Assembly: GCA_964017065.1 (NCBI GenBank)
Contig: OZ024785.1
Span: forward strand, 12,169,086-12,233,085
Length of the DNA: 64,000 bases
Direction: 5' to 3'
Source of the DNA: Haliclona indistincta
Taxonomy: Eukaryota > Porifera > Demospongiae > Haplosclerida > Chalinidae
How positions within the stretch are numbered: the stretch's first letter is position 1; each line of letters opens with the position of its first letter. The notes under the pieces were generated by a model. It saw nothing but the letters and a program-made list of their open reading frames with translations. It ran no database searches and was not told the origin of the DNA. The position numbers were made by a program, and so were the translations under genes. Below, one piece after another: positions 1 to 11,639 of this stretch.

Positions 1-823
1 TGAAAGAAGATGAACAATTTGGCAGCGATTTCAGTTTACCACTTTAGAAACGTCTGCCAGCTTCGCCAAAGGTATTTCCATACTCAGTACGATCGTTTGA
101 TCAATCCTAATGTCTGAAATCTTGAGAAACGCTAAAACAGCAAAGATCTGCAACGGCCTCCCTGAGAGTCACTATCTTGATTTTTGTTGTCAAGCAAGTA
201 GTCCTGGCGACTTTCATAGACTTTGTACAACTACTTACACTTCAGATCCACTTACAGATAGTTAAAATGCAGTAGAAATGTATGATATTATATTATTATG
301 TGCAATAACTCATTTTTAATTCATGGGCAGCCCTACATATTATTGCCGAGCGGCAGCGATAATTTTAGTCGAAAATCCAACAATTTAGTTTCAAATGATC
401 AAATTTGACTTTCCTGTGGTTAGGTTTAAGGTTAAGAGTCCAATATGGGATTTATAGTATGGGCGGCATATTTGACCTAGATATACTTTACCGCAACAAG
501 GCAGCGTCAAATAAACACACAAGATACTTTCATTCAAAATGTGCTGTAGTTCAACTCTGCTATGGATTCTCTACCATCTTGAGCGCTTCGTTTGGTGAGC
601 GCAGCTATGGTCTACATATCTACGGAATGTTATCCCTTAGAAACCGAAATGGATGCTTCTTACTCAAGATGTGCATGCATCAGTTCCGCGGCGATTTAAC
701 ACTCCGTAGACGCTTTGAACCATTGTCTACCTATATACATGTAGCCTTCCCTTTAATTTGTTACTCTAATTTCTCTCCCTATTTCTTCTCTTTCTCTTTC
801 CTCTTTCACCCTGTTCTCTACAG
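1..823. other. no gene recognised; probable intron
   Basis: I see no convincing coding exon here. The stretch lies upstream of a clear 3' splice site (pyrimidine-rich tract ending in CAG at 821-823), so it is most simply an intron, or 5' sequence, of the RPAP3_C-domain gene that follows. The long open frame that starts in it has no recognisable content before that acceptor. Confidence 0.4.
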
Positions 824-3132
824 AAACTCAGGACCATACAACAGAAACAAGACACCACACCCTCCACACAGACCAGCACCACGCCCTCTAAATCAACCTC
901 TAAACGTAAAAAGAGCTCTTCCAAATCTCCTCCTACGAAAGACACAAGGAAAGAAGAGAAACCAACCAGTGAAGTCACTAAACCAGCTGATGAAGGAGCA
1001 GCTACACAAACCAAGAAAGGAAAAGGAAAGAGAAGAAAGAGAGTTGCAGTGGAAGAGGTGACAGAGACTGCTCCTGAGGTGAAACCAGAGCCAGTGATTA
1101 GAGAGGAGGTGGTGGTTAATGGTGACAGGGAGACTAGTGAAGCTGGTGCTCTAGGTGAGGGAGAGGAGAGAGAGGCAGCTAGTAGTCGTGTGAAGCTAGC
1201 TGACATCAAGCCTGAAAAGGTGATTTTTCAAATTTTTCGTAACCTGGTGAAATTTTACACCATAAATTTTTTATGTAGGCTTCAGTGTTTGATTATATTC
1301 AAATGTGGAACTCAACCCCCAGTTCAGCCAGCCCTCTAGACCACGCCCAGCTGTTGCTACGGATACCACCCACCTCTCTTCCTAAAGGTCGGCACTATAC
1401 ACATGCATGCTAAGACATGAGAGGTGTTGAATGGTGTGTCGAGATCTTGTGTTTTCTTGCTATATGAATATTGATTGTGTTTGTGTTCTTTCTCTCTGTA
1501 GTTGTCACTAACAAGCTGGATGGTAACAAGCTGTCATCCATTATAGCTGCTCTACACCATCACATCATGCCTGAAGGTCACACACACACAGCATACACAC
1601 ACACACACACACACACGCACACACACACACAAGCATACACACACACGCTTGTAGAATGATTATTTTAATTTCAAATTTCACAGAAGTATTTTTTTTTAAT
1701 TGGTTAGCCATATCCATGTTAACCGCGCTGCGGTTCTTTGTTTTTCCTATACACATAGTGTAAAATATCTCAGAAGTATCTTACCATCTCTCTCACTACA
1801 GAGCTGTACACATCAGTGTATGATATACTCCTGTCACTATCTCGTGTAGACAGGTTCTCTACCATCACTATGTTCCTATCAACTAATGACAAACAATGTG
1901 AGTAACAACAACTTCTGATACAGACTAAAATAGCTCATGTTTAACACAGTGCTTGCATTTCCTTGAATTAAGACTTAATGCTTAGTGAGCTACAGTACTT
2001 TTGCCTTTGAGCAAAGATTTTTTTGTCAGTTCTTAATAAATTATTATTCATAGCCTTGTCCTCTGGCCGAAATTTTCGCAACGCAGGAACGAAACGGCGA
2101 AAATTAGACCTGGTACACACTGCAAGGGTACTAGTGTGCGTGCTCAGACGATTCCCAGAATCTAGAGAATCCATATTCTTTTGGACATTCTCGCTACATT
2201 ATACCGTATACTAGCCCGTTCCCTAAGCACTTTCTGTGTTCTTCCATGAGTAAAAGTATCGTACAGCTTGGCATTTGTGCTGTTCTGCATGGTTATACAC
2301 TAAAGCCTAAGCATGAGAAGACTGTTTTGCAACGGCGTTGTGATTTTTGTCTGATTTTCTATGTGAAACAACAAGTGTTTTAGCTGCCAAATACTCCCAT
2401 TCCTTTGTGACAGCAAGCTGAAGCAATCCAGTATCCCTAAAGGCGAGCGCTGTGTTGTGTTAGTGTATGCTTCATCGTTAGCAAGCGTTCGTTAACAATA
2501 TTCATTGCTGAGTAATAATAATGAATAACAATATCTCTACCCTTGTACCAGGCCTAATTGTTTGGCATTTTGTTCCGTTGCGTTTCTGCTTTGCAAAAAA
2601 TTCAGCCAGGGGAGGGGACGAGGTTATATTACTCCATACCAACTACATGTTGCATGAGTGATGCTGTGCCATACAGAAGAAAGAATTGTAAAATTCAGTG
2701 CAATGTTTGACAAGATTACCAATGTGCTTTTAACCTTTTAACTCCTACTACAGTAGAGGACAAAATAGACATTTTTGTTTTGTCTTTGTACAATGCTCAT
2801 ACTACAATTGTCATACTTTTCAAAGCAGTGATTGTCATGTGAATCAAAGTTGCCTCATTTGAAATGCTTAAGAGCACATCATGCAAGGCGGCTTCAAGAA
2901 ATCCGATCATACGACAATCGCTGTTTTAAAAGTACGGACATTTGTGATACCAAAATACGATACTTATTTTGTCCCCTACTGTAGCTCTTGACATGCTACC
3001 ATCCTTTGCTGTGTTTAACAATTATTTATTCTTACTCTAGCTCTGGAGGCGATCTTTTCTTCTCTATCCACTCACTTGCCCTCTGAGCTCTCTCTGGCCG
3101 CTGTCCAGCAGCTGAGAGCCACCTACTTGTAG
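824..3132 (+). CDS. RPAP3_C-domain protein (Spag1/RPAP3-like), 3' exons
   Basis: Five exons can be joined with consistent GT-AG sites and phases: 824-1219 (phase 0), 1279-1387 (ends phase 1), 1502-1576 (phase 1), 1802-1897 (phase 1) and 3041-3132 (stop TAG 3130-3132). The first encodes a Lys/Glu/Ser-rich disordered linker. The rest encode a helical domain with the landmarks VFDYIQMW, LPKVVTNKLDGNKLSSII and SLSRVDRFSTITMFLS, which fits the C-terminal RPAP3_C domain of Spag1 and RPAP3. Those proteins are R2TP-linked HSP90 co-chaperone adaptors that act in the cytoplasm, for example in assembling axonemal dynein arms. The 5' exons, which should carry TPR repeats, are outside the window. I cannot tell Spag1 from RPAP3 or another RPAP3_C protein. 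The last intron (1898-3040) is long for this locus and I see nothing coding in it. Confidence 0.72.
1579..1645. repeat. (CA)n microsatellite
   Basis: An almost pure CA/CACACG dinucleotide tract lies just inside the intron that follows the exon ending at 1576. It produces spurious Thr/His and Cys/Val open frames on the two strands. Confidence 0.9.
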
Positions 3133-3265
3133 CAGCAGCTACTGTGACTGCTCCCTCTTGTGCAATAATTCTGTTCTTCTGACACTACTACATGTACACA
3201 TAATTATTATCTACATTTGTACGTTTATTTCACGTACATGACTTCATTTATCTGTTGTCAATAAT

Positions 3266-3271
3266 AATAAA
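3266..3271 (+). other. polyadenylation signal AATAAA
   Basis: A canonical AATAAA hexamer lies about 135 bases after the stop codon of the RPAP3_C-domain gene, a plausible 3' UTR length. The following 390 bases, up to the next gene, show nothing I can identify. Confidence 0.55.
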
Positions 3272-3661
3272 GTGTTCCAAAATTTTTGATCATCAAAATT
3301 GCTGTGTCTTCTTGAGTTGGAATCTCTGAATATTGAACAACAATCGCATGCAGATACTGTTATTCATGATTGTGGTGTGGTTAAAATGCGTAACCATGAG
3401 TAGCAAAACATGAATATGTTATTTTTATGCTTCTCTTTATGTAACCATGGTCATCTGTGCGAATGAATACGTGTATCCATCTACCCTAGCCTATACAATC
3501 GTACTGGGCAGTATAAATAACCTGGTATTTGATCTTATATTGCAGATCATAGTTAGGCGTAGTACGTGGCTCCAACCAGCGAATTTTGCAGCTATATTGC
3601 TATATAGATGTGAATGAAGTACTGAACTCTACGAACTGTGGTCACTATCGCTTGATATTGG

Positions 3662-6600
3662 ATGGACACGCCCATCCCAACATATATGTCTCGTATAGTA
3701 GCTGCTGCAGTCTTTCTGCTGCTCGTGTGCAGGTTCTCCTCAGCTCAGCTGCCTGGTGGTTGCACTCCTGATCCTCCTAGCTCATTGGTCACTGGACCTA
3801 ACAAAGAGACTGACAATGTCCCGACTGTCAATGCTGTGGGAACTAGTAAGTGTGCATCACTAACTAAGCACTGTCTTCATGCCGTGTGTTTTTGCAGGCT
3901 TCAATCCTCTGATAGGAGGCTATCCTACAGGCACATGGACAGCATATAGAGCTACTCAGGTGCAGCAACATGGCCTCTGGTGTCAGGCCGATGCGGGTGG
4001 TAGCAGTGATATAGGAGACTGGTACTATCCTACATCAACTGGACTCGCTCTGGTCAACAACACAGAAGATGATCCATACCTGTCACTGAAGTGTACTAAC
4101 CAAATTGGACTAGTAGTGGATAGTGACGTGACCAACTACCAGGGTATTGTGAGGTGTACCACTACTGTATCAACACTGGCCATTGATAGTAACTACATGG
4201 CAGTATACACTGACGATGTGTTTGATAGCTACAGTAAGTCAATCATAAACTCTGAATCATTTAACTTCCGAATCAATACTCTCTCTGTCATTTATTACTT
4301 TTCTCTCTGTTCATGGGATTGTTTTGCTCTTTGGTTCCATGCAATGTAGACCAATTCTCATGTGTGATAATGTACCTTCAGGTGGTCCTACTGTAGAGCC
4401 TAACATGATCCTCTCTGTACTCTCACCACGTGATGCTGATCCTGGTGTCATGTTCTCGTTCTCCTTCAATGTTTCGTTTGGTCCACCATCGTCTATTAGT
4501 TGTGTTCACGGCAACAATTCAGTTATATTTGTTAGTGCTACTAATGACCCAAACCTGTCTCGTAAGGTGATCAGGTCCAAGTACATTAGTGACTCACAAC
4601 CAGACATGACTCGTGTTGTGGTGATGCTACCATCTCAACTCAGAGAAGAAAGAACATACACTTGTACAGTGAATGTCGAAGGGCGCAGTAATATTGGCGG
4701 TACACCTTTAGGTACAGACCTTAAAGGTAGTGCAAACACCACAGCCACAGTGACTGGTGAGTGAGCTAGTGTTCCTCATGCACTACTGTACTCCTTCTTC
4801 TCTCTCTTTATTAGTTGCTGACACTCCCACTGCTGTTACTGCCAACAGAACTGGCTGGAACTCCATCCTGGTCTCTTGGACTGCTCCATCACCAGAACCA
4901 CACGGCTATGAGGTATTCTACGAGACAGCATCAGCTGGAATGAGTAGCAGACTCAGTGGAGGGAACACTAGCAACACTGACCTGACACTGACTGGACTAA
5001 CACTGGGAGAGACATACATTGTGTTTGTTGTTTCCTTTGGAGCAGAGGGAGAGCCAGTGCTGCCTAGTCCTCCCAGTAACCTGGCAAATGATTCAATTTG
5101 TGAGTTTTGATTCTGAAGTTGATCATTTGTTATTCTTGAATTATATGCTATAGCTGCTGAACTGCCAGAGCTAAGTGATGACCTATCACTCACTCCCACG
5201 ACCTCCTCCATCATGGTGTCATGGACTCCTCCTGAGTTTTCTCCTGACAGCTACAACGTCACTTTCGCTTGTCAACTGTTGTGTGAAACTGAACCATACA
5301 CAGAGTCATATAACATTGTGGATGGAACAGCCAATGCCCACACCATTCTCAATCTTGAACCAGGCAGCAACTGCACTGTCAATGTAGCAGGAGTGTTTGG
5401 TAACAGCATCGGCAACACTATCAATTCATCGATCGATACTAATTCAGCACGTAAGAGAGATATAAGCTTGACCATGCTCACATAATAGTACTTATTATCT
5501 CAGTTCCCAGTGCTCCAGAAGGTCTTGTAAACACTTCAGTGGAGACTCGATCATTGAGCATAGTGTGGGACCCAGTAGCTTGCTCAGAGCAGGGAGGCCC
5601 TATTATTGGTTACAGGGTGCGGTATGGTTCAGGTAGAAACATCTTCATTGTAATAATATCTGAAGAGGGAAGCAAAGAGAATGCTGAGCTAACTGAACTG
5701 ATTCCGTTTACCAGCTACTTTGTGCAAGTGGCAGCTGTTAATGATGCAGGGATTGGAGAATTCACTGATCGAGGATTTACAGTGACAACACTTCAGGAAA
5801 GTAAGTGACAATAGTGACTGTTATCCAGTGTGTATAACCAAACCTACTTCTGTACAGTTCCTGGTACAGTGTCTGATCTATCAGCTATCTCAGAAGTGGT
5901 ACAGCTCACCATCTCATGGAGTCCTCCCTCAGAACCAAATGGAGTCATCATTGCATATGAAGTGTATTCCAACAGCAGTGGTGTGTTCAGTTACACTAAC
6001 ACATCAGCCACACAGCTCACACTGAGGGACCTGTCTCCCAACACCATCGTTGCATACAGTGTCAGAGCATACACCATCATAGGACCAGGAAGCAGTGTGA
6101 CAAATCAAGCATCCACAGGAAGTACTTGTAAGTTTTGACAATATTGCAAAATTGTTATCATTTCTACATTATTATTTAAGCTCCTATTGTTACTGGAGTG
6201 TCAGCAGTTACTCTGAGCATGACGTCAGTAAGGGTCTCATGGACTCCAGTCAACCTTACTGTAGTAGAGAGTTACACTGTACACTATACTACAGTGGGTG
6301 GAGTCAGTGGTACAGCTACCTTCCCAGCTAGTGCCTCCTCTGGAGAGGTGTCAGGACTGCTGGAAAGACAACAGTACAATTTCAGTGTCACCACTACACT
6401 TAATGTCAACGGAGAGTTGTTCCAAGGATTACCAGATTTCACACAATCATCTGTAAATGGTGAGTTAAATGCAACCAATAAAATGTAATCATTTTCCTAT
6501 TTTAATGTAGTATCAGTATCAGAATCAGCTGAAACTACTCTGACACCTCCTACATGTGAGTACTATATCAGAAATCATCTAAACAAGATTTTTCTCAATT

Positions 6601-6860
6601 TTGAGTTTACAAATAATTATTTACATGCAGCCAACCCACCACCTGATATACTGGCGCCACTAATAGCTGGGTGGGTTCTATTCGGGGTTGCAGTTGCTGT
6701 AGTTGTTGTCGTTGCTGCATCTGCTATTGGATTCCTTGCGTGGAAAAAAGTGCCTGTGAAAGTGTAAGTATTTGAATCATACAACTTGACTGTATCTTAT
6801 TCATGTTGTCACAGATCACCTTCAGCACCAACATCACCAACTAAAATAGCTGTAATATAA
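3662..6860 (+). CDS. gene A copy 1: single-pass Ig-like/FN3 receptor
   Basis: Twelve exons splice cleanly: 3662-3845, 3898-4233, 4382-4756, 4815-5099, 5154-5450, 5504-5800, 5858-6127, 6181-6459, 6512-6555, 6631-6763 and 6815-6860 (eleven listed are coding with certainty; any further 5' non-coding exon is not visible). Exon 1 carries the signal peptide (core AAAVFLLLVCRF); translation may start at 3662 or at the ATG at 3686. Next come a Cys-containing unassigned domain, an Ig-like exon (YTCTVNVEG), five FN3 exons with the usual SWTPP/SWSPP motifs and Tyr near the end, a Ser/Thr stalk, one TM helix of Ala/Val repeats, and a tail of about 20 residues with no tyrosine. All introns are phase 1 except the last (phase 2), so each domain is a 1-1 exon. 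It should be a plasma-membrane adhesion or recognition receptor; the ligand is unknown. It is the only A copy here with an intact 5' end. Confidence 0.8.
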
Positions 6861-6984
6861 CTACTCTTTCTGTACTAGATGTTTTTTCGGCATGCTTTTC
6901 TAATTGTGTCTGATCATATTAATAACTAAAAGTTATGAATTGACAGTAAATGTGATTGAATTGATTAGCAACCAATTGAATTGA

Positions 6985-7110
6985 CAATAATATTGGTTGC
7001 CAGATTGAGGGATGTCCAAATGCACCCAAAATTCTGCAAATACTTCAAACGGAAACTCTCATTGCAAACAGCAGGTTGTTCAACAACACACAAGGAAGCA
7101 CAAGTCAAAG
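6985..7110 (+). pseudogene. relic of a gene B beta-helix segment (unit 1)
   Basis: The DNA matches the part of gene B that encodes CQIEGCQNAPKILH through ANSRFFNNT, but it carries frameshifts and is cut off by the minisatellite that follows. The same relic, at the same position between an A gene and a B gene, recurs near 15471, 35690 and 48905. It therefore belongs to the duplicated unit. Confidence 0.75.
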
Positions 7111-7150
7111 ATGCTGTAACTATACTCATGGATAGCAGCTGTTTTGCCAC

Positions 7151-7356
7151 CAGTAACAGATGGTAGGATAATGGATCGACCTACAGTACAGTAATAGATG
7201 GTAGGATAATGGATCGACCTACAGTACAGTAATAGATGGTAGGATAATGGATCGACCAACAGTACAGTAATAGATGGTAGGACAATGGAGTGACCAACAG
7301 TACAGTAATAGATGGTAGGACAATGGATCGACCAACAGTACAGTAACAGATGCTAA
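7151..7356. repeat. 38-bp minisatellite, about 5 copies
   Basis: Tandem copies of a 38-base unit containing GGATAATGGATCGACC and CAGTACAGTAACAGATGG, with small differences (GATAATGG/GACAATGG, CTACAG/CAACAG). The same satellite sits in the same place in the other units, with different copy numbers. Confidence 0.9.
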
Positions 7357-7378
7357 CTTGTTATTTATAGTTTGTATA

Positions 7379-7519
7379 CAGGGGATTGCAAGTTGCTTGA
7401 CTGAAAATGTGCTGCTATAGCATGCACACACTATGCTTTCTGTACAATTAGTATACAGAAACATGCCATACACACGAGCTAGCAGAAAATTGTTTTGTCA
7501 AGCAACCTGCAATCCCCTG
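7379..7519. mobile_element. 141-bp palindromic MITE upstream of gene B (copy 1)
   Basis: The ends are inverted repeats: CAGGGGATTGCAAGTTGC at the left and its complement (GCAACCTGCAATCCCCTG) at the right. The complementarity continues inward through GAAAATTTGCTGCTAG-like sequence, so most of the element can fold on itself. It has no coding capacity. Full copies of the same length lie at 16936-17076 and 51677-51817, and a truncated one at 36390, always 300-500 bases before a B gene. It therefore predates the tandem duplication. Confidence 0.8.
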
Positions 7520-7561
7520 TAGTTTTGAGCAAGTTAAGCAAGTTACGCCTGCAAGTGCTTA

Positions 7562-7756
7562 TGATGTAAAGTACTTTCAAATACTTTCAAGTACATTCAG
7601 AATTTTAAGTATATATAAGTACAAATGCATTCTATTAATAAAAAGTACTTAAGTACAAGTATATTCCATTACTTAAAAAAGTACTTAAGTACAAGTATAT
7701 TCCATTACATAAAAAAGTACTTAAGTACAAGTACCAAAGTACTTAACTCCAACCCT
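7562..7756. repeat. AAGTACTTAAGTAC-rich element ending CCAACCCTG
   Basis: Short runs of AAGTACTTAAGTACAAGTA repeat several times and end in ACTCCAACCCTG. The end is typical of a common class of short hAT-like repeats whose termini read CAGGGTTGGAGT. Matching copies lie at 17108-17266, 36552-36692 and 51850-51980, again just upstream of each B gene. The left end is not resolved. Confidence 0.55.
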
Positions 7757-7784
7757 GGTAGTGCATAATACTAACTACTTTTTG

Positions 7785-7867
7785 TTTCCAGTGAAGCGTC
7801 ACCTTCAAGAGCCCTTCTTTTATATATCATTTCGTTCGTCAGTTGATGGTTCACACTCTGGACCACC
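7785..7867 (+). promoter_or_regulatory. conserved core promoter of gene B copy 1
   Basis: About 80 bases before the start codon are almost identical in all four B units: a splice-acceptor-like CAGTGAAGC, the box CACCTTCAAGAGCCCTTCTT, a TATA-like TTTATATATC at 7818-7828, an initiator-like TCAGTTGATGG about 25 bases further on, and a strong start context CCACCATGG. Conservation next to diverged repeats points to function. The transcription start itself is inferred. Confidence 0.55.
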
Positions 7868-10800
7868 ATGGCAGCACTACTTGTGTTGCTGTTCTTGCTG
7901 GTTGGACCTCTAACTATGATCACAGCTAATGATATCTACTATGTCACAGCTTTCAATTCTGATAAATCTTGTCCTCCTCACCAAATGTGCCACAACCTCT
8001 CCTACTATGTCTCCCAGCCTGAATCTTACTTTACCAGTAACACTACCATCATATTTTTAGAAGGAGAACACAGCTTTAATACCACTAAAATCTATATCTC
8101 TGAAGTACACAACCTGACTCTGAAGGGACAAGGTCAGTGGCCGATAACAGGAGCTGAAGAGACTGTGATGCAGTCTACTGTCATTATTAGCTGTGGCACA
8201 GAAGGAGGAGGTTTCTTTTTTGATAAATCTCATAACATCACTGTTGAAGGTCTTACTGTTGTTAACTGCAATGGATATAGCTATGCGGTGTTTAACTTTC
8301 ATACAGTCAAAAGTCTTAATTTTCAAATGAATTCAATCCAAAACATGCCGGGATATGGTGTATTCACTCATAATTGTCAAGATACTATTATCACCAACTG
8401 TTCCTTCTATCATTCACTACCTGGAGTAGGAGGCGGAGTAGGAATTAGATACAGAGATCATAACAGTGACAATAATCTAACTCTAGAACTGTCTTATTCC
8501 AACATGACCAAGTGTAGCAACGATTATGATGGGGGAGGTGGTATATTTTTACAAGTAAAGACATATACTCAGTCTCTAATTATAAGACTGCTGTTTAGAC
8601 GTTTGATATTAACACAAAACAAAGGACACCGTGGTGGAGGCTTGATTGCTGATTTGCGTGGCAATGGCAATGGCAAAGTGACACTCATCATCAGCAATTC
8701 TGTTTTCTCTCGTGGATCTGCAAAATATGCTGGTGGTGGAATTTACTTTGATGAGATAACTATCCCTTCTAATATTACAATTGAAAACACAACATTAATG
8801 GAAAACAAAGCGCCTGATAGCAGTGAAATGCATCTAACCATCGGTATATTTTCTTATTTGCTGGTTTTGCTAACTTTTCTTAGCTCAACCATTATACACA
8901 CTGAGACTTCTTCAAACTATGGTGTTCAGGTCAGTGGCTGCTGTGCTAATGTAACACTCATCGATACTAACATGAAGTTTGCCAACCTAAGTTTGGCAGG
9001 CTTTTTGAGAGAAGGAATTTCAGCTTATAATCCTGGCAAGTTTAAAATGATTGGTAGCCAGATTGAGGGATGTCAAAATGCTCCTAAAATTCTGCATTTT
9101 CTTCAAACAGAAACTCTCATTGCAAACAGCAGGTTCTTCAACAACACAAGTAAGGGATCACAAGATAAATCGGTCATCGAATTCTACCATTGTAAAGATA
9201 TCACAATATCAAATTCCACTATCTCAGATAATAATATGACAGGGATCACTCTTATTGAATCCAATATAAGGTTCAGTGGACACAATGTGATACAAAAGAA
9301 CAGAAACATAGAGGGAGCTGGTATATATCTTCAGAGTGCCCTGAGTCATATCATAGTTGACGGAAAGTTAATGCTTTACAACAACACTGCTGATAAACAA
9401 GGTGGAGCAATTCTTGTAATGAATTTACCAGTGAATGATTTGACATCTCAATGTACTTTGAATTTTGTTGAAAAGTCTAGCTTGGTGATCTTCTCTGGAA
9501 ATAGGGCTGGAAAAGGAGGAAGTGATATCTATGGTGCTATAATGAACAATTGCTACATGTATGATAAAGTCTTTATTCCACATGTAGGACAACCCAATGA
9601 AACCTCTTGGTACTTTAATACGTCGCTAAAAAATAACTTTCACTTCAGTAACACTGACAAACTCTCCTCCATGTCCTCTGACCCCGTCATGATCTGTTTC
9701 TGCAATACTAGCAGCAATTTACCAGACTGTTCTCATAGGACACAGCATATACAAGCATATCCAGGAGTAGAGTTTAACACATCAATAGCAACAGTAGGAT
9801 ACTATGGTGGTACAAGTCCTGGTGTTGTGCAGGTCAGTGCTCAGCATGCAACACTAGTTCGAACCTATGGCCAAAATGAGACCACCAACTGTTTTCAGCT
9901 TCATATTCTTCTGCAAAATAATGCAACCAAGAATTTAGCATTGGTAGACATAAAATTAAAAGATGTAAATAATGAAATGCATGTGTCTATTAAAGTGGAT
10001 ATGAAATGTCCTATCGGCTTTGTTCTCTCAACCGGAGCTTGTCATTGTGACAAATTATTACAGAATAATCATGTCGAATGTACAATTTCTGCCACTCCGT
10101 ACAAGTTTGTAGGACCAGTTAACAGTTGGTTTACCTATGTCAATGACACTCAATGTATAACAGGTACCATCAATTGTCCTTTTGACTACTGCAATCGATT
10201 CAATGTCTCGTTTGACATCATGGCACCAGATCGTCAGTGTGTTGCCAATAGAGAAGGTACGCTTTGTGGACGATGTCGGTCACACCTTAGCATAATGCTA
10301 GGATCCAACCGCTGTGGTGCTTGCTCTAACTGGTATCTATTCTTATTGCCAGTATTTATCCTCGCTGGCATAGTGTTGGTGAGTGTGTTGATGCACCTTA
10401 ACTTTAGTGTCTCTGTTGGAACTATCAATGGACTACTGTTCTATGCTAATATAGTGAAGCTCAATGAAGCATTTTTCTTCCCAAATGGTAGTGTTCCCAT
10501 TGTGAGTCAATTCATCTCATGGCTGAACCTTGACCTGGGTATCGAAGTGTGCTTGTTTGATGGACTGGATGGCTACATGAGCACATGGTTACAATTTGCT
10601 TTTCCAGCTTACCTGTTCCTGCTCATGGGTGGTATTATCATCGGCTGTCATTATTCTGTGTGGCTTTGCAGATTGTGTGGCTCTCATACTGTCCCAGCAC
10701 TAGCTACACTTTTTCTAATGTCTTATACTAAAATTCTACTCACAGTCACTAATGCTCTTTCCATCACTCAGCTGCCATGCAATGACAGTATACTGACAGT

Positions 10801-11590
10801 GTGGAGTGTAGATGGTAACATTGAGTATGGCAGTAGTAAGCACCTCATTCTGGTAGTCTTCTCTTGTGGTGTCCTGGTTATTGGACTTGCTTATCCTGTT
10901 TTAGTGTTGTGTGCTCCTCTGCTGGAGAGATACAGTCACAAGTGTATCCCAAACAAGTTGAATCTTGTGGCAAAATTCAAGCCACTGTTTGATGCTTATG
11001 GAGGACCTTACAAAGACAGGTATCGATTCTGGACAGGAGTGACGCTGACGGTGCGACTGATTCTCACTGTGACATTTTCCTTTACTGTAGGAAGACTGGT
11101 TATCATCAATGCTTTCATCATCATTACTGTTGTTATGGGCATTCTTACTTTCACGGCAAAAGGTGTTTATAAGAAATTTTATATGAGTTTGCTTGAAGCC
11201 TTCTATCTTATCAACATATTTGTATTGAGCACTGTGAGTTTGGCTATTGCTTCTCTTGGATCAAGGAATTGTCAAATAGCTACTATCATCTCTGTTAGTT
11301 TATCATTGATGGCTTGTTTAGCAACTATGGCAATGCATCTCTGGTATAACTTCATTGTTAAAAAGATAAAGAATTGGATAGCGAAAACAAGGTCTTCAAA
11401 AGATATGTCAGGATCTATTCGGTCTCATAGAACAGTCGAAAATGACAGTCGTCCACCAGTATCTCCTCCATCAGTTGTATATGGCTCATTCAGAGGACAG
11501 CATCGGTTTTTATTGAAGTTTCCTAATCAAGACAGTCATCAAGACTCTCTATCTGATTTAGCAAGGGAACCACTACTATTCGATGATTGA
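7868..11590 (+). CDS. gene B copy 1: beta-helix ectodomain, multi-TM receptor
   Basis: A single open frame of 1240 residues with no introns. Residues 1-20 are a signal peptide, then NDIYYVTA. Residues of about 25-560 show repeated short strands ending in Asn, with NCSFYHS, GGGIFL and NKGHRGGGL motifs, as in right-handed parallel beta-helix (PbH1, Pmp-like) domains, and many N-glycosylation sequons. A Cys-rich segment around 690-819 ends with CGRCRSHLSIMLGSNRCGAC. From residue 822 there are eight or nine hydrophobic helices (about 822-845, 855-875, 908-930, 942-966, 992-1016, 1055-1096, 1108-1130, 1137-1160), then a cytoplasmic tail of about 75 residues ending REPLLFDD. It should be a plasma-membrane receptor or channel-like protein; neither ligand nor signalling partner can be read. 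I do not recognise a named family for the membrane part. Confidence 0.82.
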   Translation: MAALLVLLFLLVGPLTMITANDIYYVTAFNSDKSCPPHQMCHNLSYYVSQPESYFTSNTTIIFLEGEHSFNTTKIYISEVHNLTLKGQGQWPITGAEETVMQSTVIISCGTEGGGFFFDKSHNITVEGLTVVNCNGYSYAVFNFHTVKSLNFQMNSIQNMPGYGVFTHNCQDTIITNCSFYHSLPGVGGGVGIRYRDHNSDNNLTLELSYSNMTKCSNDYDGGGGIFLQVKTYTQSLIIRLLFRRLILTQNKGHRGGGLIADLRGNGNGKVTLIISNSVFSRGSAKYAGGGIYFDEITIPSNITIENTTLMENKAPDSSEMHLTIGIFSYLLVLLTFLSSTIIHTETSSNYGVQVSGCCANVTLIDTNMKFANLSLAGFLREGISAYNPGKFKMIGSQIEGCQNAPKILHFLQTETLIANSRFFNNTSKGSQDKSVIEFYHCKDITISNSTISDNNMTGITLIESNIRFSGHNVIQKNRNIEGAGIYLQSALSHIIVDGKLMLYNNTADKQGGAILVMNLPVNDLTSQCTLNFVEKSSLVIFSGNRAGKGGSDIYGAIMNNCYMYDKVFIPHVGQPNETSWYFNTSLKNNFHFSNTDKLSSMSSDPVMICFCNTSSNLPDCSHRTQHIQAYPGVEFNTSIATVGYYGGTSPGVVQVSAQHATLVRTYGQNETTNCFQLHILLQNNATKNLALVDIKLKDVNNEMHVSIKVDMKCPIGFVLSTGACHCDKLLQNNHVECTISATPYKFVGPVNSWFTYVNDTQCITGTINCPFDYCNRFNVSFDIMAPDRQCVANREGTLCGRCRSHLSIMLGSNRCGACSNWYLFLLPVFILAGIVLVSVLMHLNFSVSVGTINGLLFYANIVKLNEAFFFPNGSVPIVSQFISWLNLDLGIEVCLFDGLDGYMSTWLQFAFPAYLFLLMGGIIIGCHYSVWLCRLCGSHTVPALATLFLMSYTKILLTVTNALSITQLPCNDSILTVWSVDGNIEYGSSKHLILVVFSCGVLVIGLAYPVLVLCAPLLERYSHKCIPNKLNLVAKFKPLFDAYGGPYKDRYRFWTGVTLTVRLILTVTFSFTVGRLVIINAFIIITVVMGILTFTAKGVYKKFYMSLLEAFYLINIFVLSTVSLAIASLGSRNCQIATIISVSLSLMACLATMAMHLWYNFIVKKIKNWIAKTRSSKDMSGSIRSHRTVENDSRPPVSPPSVVYGSFRGQHRFLLKFPNQDSHQDSLSDLAREPLLFDD

Positions 11591-11639
11591 GATCAATACG
11601 CTATGTGCATTGCATGCTGTTAGTTCTGTTCATTAATAC

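Noticed and set aside
766..1209. Minus-strand 147-codon frame rich in Ser/Leu
   Set aside because: Antisense shadow of the Lys/Glu/Ser-rich exon 824-1219, whose splice sites and domain context support the plus strand.
1471..1756. Thr/His- and Cys/Val-rich open frames
   Set aside because: Products of the CA dinucleotide tract; only 1502-1576 of this stretch is a real exon.
7868..11590. Bacterial (Chlamydia-like Pmp) transfer as the source of gene B
   Set aside because: The beta-helix is generic and the protein has a eukaryotic signal peptide, many N-glycosylation sites, a multi-helix membrane domain and a eukaryotic promoter context; no bacterial autotransporter barrel is present.
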